Origin: Liopterus haemorrhoidalis
Taxonomy: Eukaryota; Arthropoda; Insecta; Coleoptera; Dytiscidae
Assembly: GCA_963971575.1 (NCBI GenBank)
Contig: OZ020622.1
Location: 32,704,301 to 32,768,300 of the forward strand
Direction: 5' to 3'
Length of the DNA: 64,000 nt
Under the pieces are notes generated by a model. That model was not told the origin of the DNA. It saw only the letters and a list, made by a program, of their open reading frames with translations, and searched no databases. A program made the translations under genes and the position numbers. How positions within the stretch are numbered: the stretch's first letter is position 1; each line of letters begins with the position of its first letter. This document shows, piece after piece, positions 1 to 10,639 of the stretch.

Positions 1-1132
1 GCTCAGTTGAGGCACCCTTATTCAATAATGCAATCGTACAATCCATATTCCCTCCTTGAATAGCTATGAACAGGGGTGTATCTCCTTCACTATTAACATG
101 CTCAGTTGAGGCACCTTTATTCAATAACTCCTTGATACAATTAACGTTACCGTTACGTACAGCTGTAAATAGGGGTGTCTCTCCACAGCTATTAACATGC
201 TCAGTTGAAGCACCCTTATTCAATAACGCAATCGTACAATCCATATTACCTCCTTGAATAGCTATGAACAGGGGTGTATCTCCTTCACTATTAACATGCC
301 CAGTTGAGGCACCATAATTTAATAACTCCTTGATACAATTAACGTTACCGTTACGTACAGCTGTAAACAGGGGTGTCTCTCCACAGCTGTTAACATGTTC
401 AGTTGAGGCCTCCTTATTCAATAATGCAGTCGTACAGTCAATATTCCCTCCTTGAATAGCTATGAACAGGGGTGTATCTCCTTCACTATTAACATGCTCA
501 GTTGAGGCATCATAATTCAATAACTCCTTGATACAATTAACGTTACCGTTACGTAGAGCTGTAAACAGGGGTGTCTCTCCACAGCTGTTAGCATGTTCAG
601 TTGAGGCCTCCTTATTCAATAATGCAGTCGTACAGTCAATATTCCCTCCTTGAATAGCTATGAACAGGGGTGTATCTCCTTCACTATTAGAATGCCCAGT
701 TGACGCACCATTATTCAATAACTCCTTGATACAATTAACGTTACCGTTGCGTACAGCTGTAAACAGGGGTGTCTCTCCACAGCTATTAACATGTTCAGTT
801 GAGGCACCCTTTATCAACAATTTCTTGATACAGTTAACATTACCACTTCGTACAGCAATACACAGGGGTGTCTCTCCACAGCTATTAACATGCTCAGTTG
901 AAGCACCCTTATTCAACAATTCCGTGATACCATTAACATTCCCACTTCGTACAGCTGCAAACAAAGGTGTCTCCCCTTCACTATTAACATGTTCAGTTGA
1001 GGCACCCTTATTCAACAATTCCGTGATACCATTAATATTCCCACTTCGTACAGCTGCAAACAAAGGTGTCTCTCCAATACTATCAACATGCTCAGTTGGA
1101 AGTAATTGATGTTCTGATGATGTCTCTGACAT
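1..1132 (-). CDS. Ankyrin-repeat protein, N-terminal part (runs off left edge)
   Basis: The minus strand is open from an ATG at 1132-1130 to position 1, about 377 codons without a stop, so the 3' end lies outside the window. After a short leader (MSETSSEHQLLPTEHV) come eleven 33-residue units of the form GETPLFTAVRNGN..CIKELLNKGAS, which is the ankyrin consensus (TPLF/A helix, then LLxxGA). Ankyrin arrays are protein-binding scaffolds, so this is probably a cytosolic adaptor; the partner is unknown. The ATG was chosen because it is the first in frame before repeat 1. A TTGCAG just upstream (minus strand, ending at plus 1144) could be a splice acceptor, so further 5' exons are possible. Plus-strand frames across this block are repeat shadows. 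Repeats are nearly identical, which suggests recent expansion. A decayed copy is possible but the frame is perfectly kept. Confidence 0.85.
   Translation of the reverse strand, partial: MSETSSEHQLLPTEHVDSIGETPLFAAVRSGNINGITELLNKGASTEHVNSEGETPLFAAVRSGNVNGITELLNKGASTEHVNSCGETPLCIAVRSGNVNCIKKLLIKGASTEHVNSCGETPLFTAVRNGNVNCIKELLNNGASTGHSNSEGDTPLFIAIQGGNIDCTTALLNKEASTEHANSCGETPLFTALRNGNVNCIKELLNYDASTEHVNSEGDTPLFIAIQGGNIDCTTALLNKEASTEHVNSCGETPLFTAVRNGNVNCIKELLNYGASTGHVNSEGDTPLFIAIQGGNMDCTIALLNKGASTEHVNSCGETPLFTAVRNGNVNCIKELLNKGASTEHVNSEGDTPLFIAIQGGNMDCTIALLNKGASTE
2..1091 (-). repeat. 99-bp tandem array encoding ankyrin units
   Basis: Eleven copies with exact 99-bp spacing; the motif CATG[CT][TC]CAGTTGA recurs at 98, 197, 296 and so on up to 1087 (plus strand). 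From 2 to 794 two subtypes alternate strictly (one reads NSEGDTPLFIAIQGG, the other NSCGETPLFTAVRNG), giving four 198-bp dimers. The last three units (794-1091) are a third subtype reading AVRSGN. Confidence 0.9.
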
Positions 1133-1292
1133 ATTGACAGTACCTGCAACATTCAAAAATAGGGAATGTTATTTTCATTTGCATTGAATTGAGTTAAATG
1201 AATGTAATTGTTTGTAAATAGATTTAGCTATATTGTTAGACGTTTGTCTAGAGCTATATTCGTAAAATTAGCAGAGGGTACACTGTGTATAT

Positions 1293-2019
1293 TAGTGGCA
1301 GCTCCTGAGTACGCGCTGCGGAGCTGCAGCACTTGAAAATAATTTTAAAAAAATATCGTTTTTTGAACTCAAAATGCATTTAAAATAGTAATTTTGGTAT
1401 GAAAATGTTTTTTTTTAAATAAAATTTGAACATTGAATGCTATTGTTTCATAAATATTTACTTTGAATAAGTCTACGTCGCGCTGCTTATATCCTAGCGT
1501 CAAGGAAAGTGCAAATGTAGGCTTGTGAAGGGGGAGCGGTGCGTAGGCAGTAGTGATAAACTGGTGGGGATCTGAGCTAGAATGCTGTTAGCGTCACAAT
1601 AACAGTGATCACAGTACTATGAAATTATTGGATGTATTTATTTAAGTCGTAACTGAAATCGCTATACCTATATTATCTCTAAAAATGTATTGTTTAATAA
1701 TTAGTATTTTCTAACTTTTTCTTTTAAATTTAAATAAGTATCTTAGCTTAACAAATACGTTTCGCATTTTAGATTCTAAAACAATAGGTTTAAAAAATGA
1801 ATACGGTCAAATCATTATTGGAAATTCCATTTAACAGACGAACGTTAGAAGAAAAAATTGATATTTAAAAATTTCGGAAAGTGCAAAATGCAAAAATTAT
1901 AATTATAAGATGCAATTCAACAGAATCTTATATGATAAAACGTCGTGGTTAAACACCTAAACCTATCCTTGTATTTCAATTTGCAGCTCTGAGTCCCAAA
2001 AAGTCACGAGCCGCCATTA
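1293..2019 (+). mobile_element. Internally deleted hAT transposon (ZMYM1-like family)
   Basis: The element is bounded by a perfect 8-bp target duplication GTGTATAT (1285-1292 and 2020-2027). Its ends are inverted and imperfect: TAGTGGCAGCTC on the left and the complement of TAATGGCGGCTC on the right. An 8-bp duplication is diagnostic of hAT. Near 1798-1870 a remnant reads VKSLLEIPFNRRTLEEK, which resembles the region before the TTF-type zinc finger in ZMYM1-like hAT transposases; it stops after a few more codons. No other transposase sequence remains, so the copy is non-autonomous. Confidence 0.75.
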
Positions 2020-2027
2020 GTGTATAT

Positions 2028-2720
2028 GTACTTGAATCCTGCAAATCAGAGGGTATTCGGTCGAATTATATAACTATACGGTATAACTTAACAAAAGCAT
2101 AGGATGTACAAAAGTTTTCTATTAATTTGAAATAAAGTAGCGTATACCACCGTAAATTCTCCACTACAGCTCTGCGTTTGTTATGAAAGGATTAAGAAAA
2201 GTTCTGATACCCGGTGCTGATTAATAATAATTATCTTGGCCGATCCATTGCAATATTGCGATATTTCACACAAAAATCTTTTCCTGGAATAAAACTTTAT
2301 GCTAAGTGGAATAAAATTATTATTACGTCACTGTCAATAAAAATTGGTGCTGTGTTGTAACGTAACACCTGCATTTTGTAAAGATGTGAAATGACAAGTA
2401 ATTTCCTGTGTATAGTTATCTATTATAAATTATCTATACATATTTTTAATGAAAAAAACTGAACCTTGTGCAATGATTAAGTATTTTGTTAAAAAAGGGT
2501 TAAGGGTAGTGAAAATTTTTAAAGAGGAAAAATTGTGTTGTAAAAATGGGGGAAATATAAAGACATGACAAAATATGTATATCGAACGACAAAATATGTA
2601 TTCATGACTCATATTACGTCATAAGTGATTGTCTCATTATAAGTGTCATTTTATTGTCAATTGATATTTCATATCCGAGTTTAAGTTTATATTTAAAACA
2701 AACATATTTGTAAACATATA
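2028..2720. other. AT-rich intergenic sequence, no gene seen
   Basis: Short frames occur on both strands but have no recognisable domain or codon signal. I see no repeat boundaries in this stretch. Confidence 0.5.
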
Positions 2721-3000
2721 CAGTGGTACCTCGGTTTTCGTTGACTTCGGTTATCGTCGGTTTCGGTTTTCGTCGAAATTTTCGCGAAAAATTTTTTTTG
2801 GTTTTCATCAGTTGCCTCGGATTTCGTCGGCGTACCGCGACCCACGCGCTACGCAGTGTTGCGTTCTTTCTCGTTGTATGTGCATCTAGCCAAACAATTC
2901 AATTGCTTTCCAGTGTTAGTGTTTTTGGATGTCAACGATTGTTTTCGGACGGATTATCGACGAAATACGAGGTATTAGCCACTGTATTTGTATTATAATT
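2721..3000 (+). mobile_element. Tigger/pogo-like transposon end
   Basis: Starts with CAGTGGTACCTCGGTTTTCG directly after a TA dinucleotide (2719-2720), followed by repeated CGGTTTTCGTCG-type motifs. This matches the terminal repeat style of arthropod Tigger/pogo elements. No complementary right end was found downstream, so only one end, or a truncated copy, is present. The 91-codon plus-strand frame over it is not treated as a gene. Confidence 0.5.
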
Positions 3001-3289
3001 GTAAAATGCATATTATGATCATATATGACCCTTCGAAATAATGTAAATATTGTCTGCGGCCCCCCTTTATATATATATATAATAAGTATATTAGATTATT
3101 CCGTTCCAAAACTATATAATTTAGAAGTTATTGGGATAAACGGTGGAGGTAAGTAAACTCAACGATTACTGAGACCCAATATTTCGGTCAAATTTTTTTG
3201 ACCTTTTTCAAGGGAAAGTAAAATTTAAGAGTGTCCTCTGGTGTTAAACATTACAGTAATGACTAGAAAATTTAAAAATTTAAACATAA
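3001..3289. other. Low-complexity stretch with TA microsatellite
   Basis: Contains a short (TA)n run near 3068-3082. Around 3178-3222 the text TATTTCGGTCAAATTTTTTTGACC can form a small hairpin. No gene is seen. Confidence 0.4.
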
Positions 3290-3406
3290 TATCACAACAA
3301 AATACAAAAATCTAAATATCACAGTCTATAAAAAGAAAAACGGTTATAAAAACCGTTTTTCTTTTTATAGACTGTGATATTTAGATTTTTGTATTTTGTT
3401 GTGATA
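3290..3406. repeat. Perfect 56-bp palindromic hairpin
   Basis: Positions 3290-3345 are the exact reverse complement of 3351-3406, with a 5-base spacer. A structure this long and exact must be recent or under conversion. It abuts a second inverted repeat at 3406. Confidence 0.9.
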
Positions 3407-3723
3407 ATTCTTATTATAGTTTTTAAGTGAGCCCTTTTGTCTAGTTTAACTTTTTGTATCTCTTAAAATAAAGGAGTTATATATATGATTATGAAATGTA
3501 GTTCTTGACGAAAATAATATAAGGAGCAATTAATGTTCTTATTTACTCGTCAAAATTTATTAAATAAAATATACTATGAGACGTTTCGACTGGGAAATCA
3601 TATATATATGTATATATATAGGTGGTATTGGTTTAGGTCTTAAACCATCCTCCGCTAGGTACTGCGGAGATACAAAAAGTTAAACTAGACAAAAGGGCTC
3701 ACTTAAAAACTATAATAAGAATT
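3406..3723. repeat. 57-bp perfect inverted repeat around about 204 bp
   Basis: Positions 3406-3462 are the exact reverse complement of 3667-3723. The left arm starts on the last base of the neighbouring hairpin. The loop holds GAGACGTTTCGACTGGGAAA and a TA-rich run near 3600-3622. It may be a fold-back element or a template-switch product. Confidence 0.85.
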
Positions 3724-3763
3724 CTGCATCACTACCGGTTTCAGCGGAAATTGTTTCAACTTC

Positions 3764-4483
3764 TTATCTAGCATACGGAATCGGTACTTTAATTTTTTTT
3801 TTTCTTGAAAGAACATTAAATTTGCTTTACAAAAATGGCTACAATTTATTTACAAAATAATAAATAACATAAATCGTACAAAGTTAAATATAGTAAGTTT
3901 TGAAAATGATTTTGTTACATAAAAAAACCAAATAAATCCTGAACATTTCCTTTCATGTCAGTACGAGTTTGATATTAAAGGTGATAACATCAAATCGTTT
4001 GTAATTAAGAATTAACAAATGAAGAAATGACAGATATGGTTCTGATATTCGGGGAATGTCAAATAAATTCTGTTAGGGCACAGCAACTCTACCAAGAAAG
4101 GTATCCTGAAGGTAAAGGTAAAGGCTGAAGTTAAAGAAGACTTAGAACATAGGGTAAGAACACCCGTCAGGGAAATTCAAGAGTATACCGTTCTAAATGT
4201 AATGGAAGAGTTTTTATTACTAATGAGAACATGTGTGGATAACAACGGCGGTCATATTAAACATTTGTAAATTTTGCTTAGTTTATTGTTTTTCATAGTT
4301 AAATAATGTTATATCTTTTTATAACTTAGTTTCTACGATTTTTGTTATTTATTTTTCTGTAAAAAAATGGTTTGAAATGGTTATTATATTATAAGTATGA
4401 TAATTTGATATCCTTGTAAAGCTGATTTAATGTAATTTCAAGGAAAAAAATAAAATTAAGTACCGATTCCCTATGCTAGATAA
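3764..4483 (+). mobile_element. Deleted Tc1/mariner-like transposon (DUF4817 family)
   Basis: About 40-bp inverted termini: left 3764-3804 starting TTATCTAGCATACGGAATCG, right 4442-4483, whose complement starts TTATCTAGCATAGGGAATCG. Between them lie only the first and last coding segments of an insect DUF4817 transposase, so the catalytic middle has been lost. It is non-autonomous. Confidence 0.75.
4027..4270 (+). pseudogene. DUF4817 transposase remnant, N- and C-terminal pieces only
   Basis: A 33-codon frame (4027-4128) reads MTDMVLIFGECQINSVRA followed by QQLYQERYPEG. This is the helix-turn-helix start typical of insect DUF4817 transposases (DMVLIYGEC...LYxERYP). A second segment ending at a TAA (4268-4270) reads MRTCVDNNGGHIKHL, the usual C-terminus of the same family. 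About 70 bases separate them, whereas a full protein would need roughly 1 kb; the DDE/D core is absent. This is a deletion derivative and not a gene. Confidence 0.7.
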
Positions 4484-5155
4484 AAATGTTAATTTGGTGG
4501 TTCGCGGAAAACTTTTAGTTGAACAACACTGATATATCTAGGTTTTCATTCCGGTTTTATTTTGTTATCATACTAAATTATGTAAAAATATATCTATCTG
4601 CGTGAATCTGCGAACATGCAAACAAACATACAGACAGAGAAATTATTTTTTCTATGAAAATACTCAAATAATCATCTAACACATGTAGAAACGAAATTTG
4701 AGGAAAAAGCCAAATACATAATCAAAAATAGTCTCCAATATTATTTATATATAAAATAAATTAAATGTCCCTGTTGAGAGAAGAGAGTAAGTGATAACCC
4801 TCTGTAGAGAATCGAGTGGTGAATGTAAACATATCGAAATGTTTAATACTTAATTTAATATTATGAAGATTAGTCTATCGTTAGTAAGATGTTAGTCTAA
4901 CCCAGCCTCTAATGTGGCATCACCACACTTTTGTCAGCCTTCGTGCCGGATAGAGGGAGCCTGTAAACCGGAGGCCAGTGTCCGTACACAATTTTTATAT
5001 CAAAGACAAAAATATGCTAATTTCAAGTTGGGGTTAGATTTTTGATTCAGAATTGACCAAACAAATATATCTGTTTGTTTGCTTGCCTGTTTAACTTGCG
5101 CGTTTAACACCACCCCTAACGTTCGACTAATAGTTAAACATTTCTAAAGAAATTA
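4484..5155. other. AT-rich spacer, no gene seen
   Basis: No coding signal. A small GC-richer patch at about 4893-4985 (CCAGCCTCTAATGTGGCATC and following) could be a fragment of a SINE or LINE but has no diagnostic feature. Confidence 0.4.
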
Positions 5156-6951
5156 TCTTTATATATAAAACTGAATATTTATGGGTATGTCCGAAAATTC
5201 TAACTCACTTCCAGATATTCAGTAGCATATCTAGAATTTTACATACAGGTAGGAAATGCCTTCCTCATAACTAGAAAAATCGAAAATCTCAAAAACGTCC
5301 CATCAGAAACGAGAAATTAATAATTTTGTTTTTAATTATATTGGAATATCAATTAAATATGCAGTGAGGGAATACGAATTTTTGTTCAATAGTTTATTGG
5401 ATGACTATATTCAGATAATGGCTCTTTTGGAGGCATCGGAAATGTTTCGCTCAAATATTGTCGGTAAACAACACTGATCTTTATTCAGTTATTTAGCAAA
5501 ACTATGATTAGTCTATGTAGAACGAGACAACATCTATATTTTACTTTTTTTATTTTTGCCGATATTTATGAACTTTATTATTTTGGTTTATTTATTTTTG
5601 TTTTTAACGAATCTTTTTTAAAAACAGTTTGGTATATTTTAACCACATTTAGTATAATAATAATAGAGTAAAACCAGCATTCGAACAGAGGCCATATAGC
5701 ATCTCAAAATTCTCATTATAAGGGAGTGTTTCTGGATTAAAACTGTTAACCTAAAAACTTAAAATATCTTTTTAACATATTTCTTAATTGCACCCCGAAA
5801 GGAGTAAATTGCTATTTTTTATTCTATAAAACGTCCCTCGGACATAGTCATTAAAATTCGGAAAGCATATTCTCTCCATATTTTAAGCACTCAAACAAGA
5901 GATTTTTTTAAATTCGACCCCAAAGGGCGTGAAAAGGGATGAAATATGATTTCAAGGATTCCTCAATATATCTTGAAACCAATAAGATATCGACTTAGTT
6001 TTTGCTAATAAAGGCCGATGTAAAATAAATAAAATAAAAATATTTTTGCTAATAAAGGTTACACATATTTAGGAACGAAATTCAGGATTTTGCCCTAAAC
6101 AACCCTTAAATCTACATTCGGGGTCAATTGTAGAACGCTTCGCATTTCCTATGTTTATTGAGATAACATTCCGTTTTGGCATATAAGTGCCTTTTTAAAA
6201 TCTTAAGAAAATTGAGTTTTTTTTAAAATAATTTCACCCCTAAAAGGGCAAAACGCTTTTCACTGATTCCTCAATATCTCTTAGGCCCAATGAGAGATAT
6301 AGACTTAGTTTTTGCTGATAGAGGTTACCCATACATACGCTTACCATACGTCCTGGTTTTACCGGGACTGTGCCGGTTTGAAGGTATGGTCCCGGCGTCT
6401 TGTTCAGTTTGTCATTTTGTCCCGGATATTTGGTAAAAATTAAAAAGTGCTATATTACACGCAGTATAAAAAGGGCACCCTCGAAAAAGGGCGATAAGAC
6501 AACTAATTAAAAAGAACAAAGAATTTTTAAAGAAGTTTCACGCTAGTGATAAATATTAATAACTTTTAAATAATAAGTTATGTTCAATTAAGAGTAATTA
6601 AAAATTATTACTACGTAATCTATGTTTTTTTTTGTTAACCACTCATAAGTACTTAGCGAAGAAGGTGCTACTTTCTGTTTTGATCAAAATGTGAAAATTA
6701 TCCCGGTTTAAAAAAATATTATGGTAAGCCCATACACGTGTACAAAAATGTAATTTAGAATTTTACATTATTCACATTAAAATGCTATGGCGGTGAAGCT
6801 ATAAAAGATATACATATTTAATATATATATGAAGGACTTTTAGGGTTTAATATTGCTACAAAAATGTTCCAGAGGACGTACATATGTATATCCCAGATTT
6901 AAAGCGGCTACAACTACTTTTTCGGTAGCGTAGCAGCGGGTATACTGCTAG
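5156..6951 (+). mobile_element. Non-autonomous Helitron
   Basis: The 5' end is TC (TCTTTATATATAAAACTGAA) preceded by A at 5155. The 3' end is CTAG (6948-6951) followed by T, with a hairpin just before it (TAGCAG, 8-base loop, CTGCTA). The A|T insertion site, TC start, terminal hairpin and CTAG end are the Helitron hallmarks. No RepHel protein is encoded. The interior holds degenerate repeats of about 300 bp built around CTTAGTTTTTGCTRATARAGG (near 5995, 6045 and 6305). A hAT MITE is nested at 6336-6728. Confidence 0.75.
6336..6728. mobile_element. hAT-type MITE inside the Helitron
   Basis: Flanked by an 8-bp duplication CCCATACA (6328-6335 and 6729-6736). The ends contain CTTACCAT and its complement ATGGTAAG, with subterminal CCGGG motifs on both sides. 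No coding capacity. It clearly postdates the Helitron. Confidence 0.75.
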
Positions 6952-8489
6952 TTTTAAATAAAAAGTTATTAGAGGAAATAAAATGAATTCAATGGAGAGT
7001 ACATTGTATATTACTTGTTAAATATCATGTATTATTTACCTGCTAATGTAAGGTGTTGTTTTAACAAGTTGCGTTTGAAAATAAGACTGCCACCAACACT
7101 TGACTTAAGGTATACAACTATATGTATGGTGCTAACCTTCAATAAACATTATTATTATTATTATTATTACTGGGATTAGATTAAGGCTGAGTTACTCTCA
7201 CCGATCATCTATCAGTAATGTTTTGGCTAGTTTCAGTTACTTATATTGATGTGTGATCAGGTGGTAAAGGTGTGTCAATCAGACACATGCTGTCATGTCG
7301 AGTTTCAGAGAACTTCTTATCTTATCAATTCAATAACGAACTTTGGAAAATGAAAAATTCCACCAAACGCTTATCAGAATATATCTAAAACATTCATGTG
7401 AACTGTGAATTTACATTTTTGTAGGTATTTAATAAGTGTAAAGAGTCAACAGAATGCTGAATGTCTCGGGCAATATTTTTCTATAATCATCAAATTCAAC
7501 CGTTTTTCATAATCAGTTTTATTCTGATATTTGAGTACTAAGAGCTTCCATTTAATTTTTTAAAACTAAATTTAAATAATTTGTGAAAATTTCGTCACAA
7601 AAAATCCTTAAAAAATACTAGCGAAGTTTTCGGCATTTGCTTCGTATCTAAGGCTTCATTAAATTAAAAAGAAATACTTTGTTAAATAGCTTCATATTTT
7701 TTAAATTTCAAAAACGTATTTTTTTCTACTAAAAATGTGCTAGATTTCAAATGGATTTATAATTATTTCACTACTATAAATGATATATTCCTGTTTGATG
7801 CCCTAAACACAAGACGTATAACGTCGCCTACTGATAGAGTTCATGTGCGCAAGCTCCTTAAAAACACAACTCTATTCTCAGCTGTTAACATTTTTTTATT
7901 ATATTTTTAGTTTCAAAAAAGATATACACTGCTTAAAACTTAAAACCTATTTTAAACCTAAAATTATGGATTTTACTAGGTATAATTTATCCATGAATTA
8001 AAAAAATAATTAATATACTCAAATACACAAAAACTGCAATATTTTCCAACGAAATTTGATGAAAAATTCCGCTCATACGTTTCCGGCAAAGATCAATGTA
8101 CGTTACTTTTATTTCAGATATTTAGTTTAACCTTTGATTTAGCTTGAAGGGTGCATTGATTTTTTTTTTAAATTTTTGGAAAAATCATATTAAAATCTTT
8201 TTTTTTTTTAAATGCTACTTTCAGTTTCTTAATCTAGGTCTTAAGAACTTTCTTATCATATCACACTATAAAATTTAAAAAAATAATTATTTTGTCAACG
8301 ACACAAAAATATCGACATATTCGAAAAACTAAGGCGATCAAAAAATCCTTTTGAACTATTCCGGTTCCCATCAATGTACATTATGGAGATTTTTATCAGA
8401 TTTTTAGATCAACCCCTCTGTGAGATAGGGAGGGACAAAATTTGTTTATATATTTGGACAAATTAACAAGAAGGATAACCAAGCAATTT
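6952..8489. other. AT-rich repeat-like region with ATT microsatellite
   Basis: An (ATT)n run lies at 7146-7169 after TTCAATAAACA, like the 3' tail of a LINE. The stretch 7380-8450 shares motifs with 10640-11300, for example GTGAACTGTGAATTTACA.TTTTTGTAGGTATTTA against its counterpart near 10687-10725, so both may be copies of one dispersed non-coding repeat. No gene is seen. Confidence 0.45.
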
Positions 8490-8515
8490 CATACGAATAG
8501 GATGAATTTTCAAAT

Positions 8516-9077
8516 ATGCTAATAAAATTTGATCAATTTGATTTTAGTATTTTCAACATTCACTGTCCGAATTTAGGAATATTGAAACAATTTAACAACA
8601 TCAACTTGAATTCATTATCTTGTGAATCTAACATTATTTGCTTAACCGAGACTAATTTAGATGCTTCAATGATCATGAGGTTCTGTGTGATAAATATAGT
8701 ATTGTGAGACGTGATAGAAGTGCGGAAAATTCCACCAAACAGTGGAGGTGGTGTTCTGATGGGGATTCTTAACGGTATATCATATAAAGTAAATAATAAT
8801 TGGTGTAGTGGAGCTGAATACATGTGAATTACAGTCGACTTAGGCATGACTCTCAATAAAAGCAAACTGCATGTTTGTTGCGTCTATTTACCCCCAGAGA
8901 ATTTAAAGTCCGCTATGGACATGTTTTTAATAAATTGTGTACCATTCGAGATTCGGTTCCTGACAATGATTATTTTCTTATCTGTGGTGATTTTAATCTC
9001 CCTAATTGACAATGGAATGCAAGTGGTGATATATATTTTAATACCTGTAATGTAGTGTCAAACGATTTGGTTGACTG
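8516..9077 (+). pseudogene. LINE-6 endonuclease fragment
   Basis: Translated pieces in more than one frame match the apurinic-like endonuclease of LINE ORF2. These are a CLTETNLD block (metal-binding glutamate), VCCVYLPPENL, and a degraded GDFNLPN block read as GDFNLP near 8988. Frame changes around 8700 and 8990 make it non-functional. The coding trace continues to the MITE boundary at 9078. Confidence 0.65.
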
Positions 9078-9448
9078 TATAGACTGTCGTAGCAAACAAA
9101 GTCCCTGGGTAGGCGTGGCATAGAGCGCATGCAATCTCAAGTACACTCAACGGCATATTACACTCGCGCGAAATTCTATATTATTTGTGACCTATTATAT
9201 ATAAATATTAATAATAGTTATAAATACAAATCAATTTTGAGTTATAAATTCAAATCTTGAATTATATCAAACACAAATACTAAAGCACAAATTATACAAA
9301 TGAAGCGTAAAATCAGTACTTATCAGTTCTGCGTCAGACTATACATATTGCCTAAGGTGATTCCTAATTGGTCAGACGAAACCCGCCTAAAAATTTTCAA
9401 ATTTGTTCACATATTTTCCGGGGTTCTTGTTTGCTTCGACGGACTATA
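9078..9448. mobile_element. MITE-C, Tc1/mariner-like, 371 bp
   Basis: Termini TATAGACTGTCGTAGCAAAC and, inverted, TATAGTCCGTCGAAGCAAAC; about 29 bp with a few mismatches. TATA lies at both ends, consistent with TA target duplication. No coding frame. It interrupts the LINE-6 endonuclease. Confidence 0.65.
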
Positions 9449-9932
9449 AATCATTTTGCAATTTTTCACAATTTAATTTTGTTTTAAACCATAATAAAAA
9501 AATCAGCTGTGGCCACCACAGGACCGACCGCCATCATAAAGTACTTATATAAATTACATTCTAGCAGCAGAGTAAAAATAACTTGGCCTAATATTTTCTA
9601 ACAGAGATATTATTTATCATGACCATGGAAACGCTACATATAAATCTGAAAATATTGAGACAGAAAATTTCGAAAATTTTACAGAAATTATTCGAAATTT
9701 TTCGTTTTATCAAAAAACGTCTCAAATAAAAGTTATTAGTTATTGCTTTTATAGCAACTTTTGTTCAATAAATTTTTTCGAAATATTTTTGTGTTGTGAA
9801 ATATTCACAAAAATCGACACGAGTAAACTCCCATTTTTAGTTAACCGATTTTTACCAAAAGTTGATCAACTCGTGCCATTGATGGCAGAAGCTTAAATAT
9901 GAAGTTTCATAAAAAACCTTTCAGCCGAATTT

Positions 9933-9963
<31 letters not shown>

Positions 9964-10110
9964 AGACGAACAGACAGACAGACAGACGGACGGACAGACA
10001 GACCGACAGAAATCATGCCAAAAATAGTCAAAACGTTATGTAGGGACCTCAATTCGTGGAGATCCATCGAAATCTCGAAATGTCAAAATCGGTATGATCA
10101 CAATACCTCC
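9449..10110. repeat. Non-coding insertion with GACA/GACG microsatellite
   Basis: Lies between MITE-C and the resumed LINE-6. A (GACAGACG)n-type run spans about 9934-10012; the 71-codon plus-strand frame there is only a translation of this microsatellite. Similar CAGACAGACAGA tracts followed by a short unique tail occur again at 11280-11303, which suggests a dispersed repeat family with a fixed microsatellite. Confidence 0.5.
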
Positions 10111-10257
10111 CTGATGTTGATGTTGATCCCAATGTTGAATCTGTAAGAGTGAATGTATGTAGTGATCCTTTAACTAAAGTTGATCTCCATCATCCGCCAC
10201 TAAAAATTTATTTAAATATGTCAGTTATAAAATGCCTGAATGAAAAAACTAAAGATA

Positions 10258-10545
10258 TAAGCGGTTCACATTTGTAAGAACAAACTAAGAGGGAATTTTG
10301 TTTTCAATAGTTTGTACCTTTGAAGCTGTATGTCATGTTGGTATTAAAAAATGTCACTTTTTTAAAATGTCGATCCGTTTGACATATGTCATAATGAAAA
10401 ATGATATCTTAATTATAGTGATCATAACCTTATCAACCTAAAGTCGGTTTTACAGCGTAAGAATTATTTTTAATTGACATTTAAAGTCAGTAAAACACCA
10501 TAAAAGTATCCAAAATAACCAGATCTTACAAAAGTGAACAGCTTA
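10258..10545. mobile_element. MITE-A copy 1 (288 bp)
   Basis: Terminal inverted repeats TAAGCGGTTCACATTTGTAA and the complement of TTACAAAAGTGAACAGCTTA, flanked by TA on both sides (10256-10257, 10546-10547). Two further copies lie at 47812-48164 and 48167-49089 and share interior blocks such as GTATGTCATGTTGGTATTA. It inserted within LINE-6. No coding capacity. Confidence 0.75.
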
Positions 10546-10639
10546 TATCTTATTGTATAAAAAAGCTGATTATGATAAAAAAAATTCTTTTGATTTTGTA
10601 AAGGAATCAAAGTATTTGGCTGATACAATAGAGACTATT

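Noticed and set aside
1..1091. Regular 99-bp spacing as a CRISPR or satellite array
   Set aside because: No short repeat/spacer alternation; units are coding and in frame.
66..1109. Plus-strand open frames with repeats NRGVSPSLLTCSVEAPLFNN
   Set aside because: They are the antisense of the ankyrin array; the minus strand gives a clear ankyrin consensus through the same 99-bp units.
2723..2998. 91-codon frame over the Tigger-like end
   Set aside because: Translation of repeated terminal motifs; no protein family resemblance.
4893..4985. Possible tRNA-derived SINE
   Set aside because: No A box/B box arrangement could be recognised with confidence and no A-tail follows.
9931..10146. 71-codon frame rich in TDRQTDGR
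   Set aside because: Direct translation of a GACA/GACG microsatellite.
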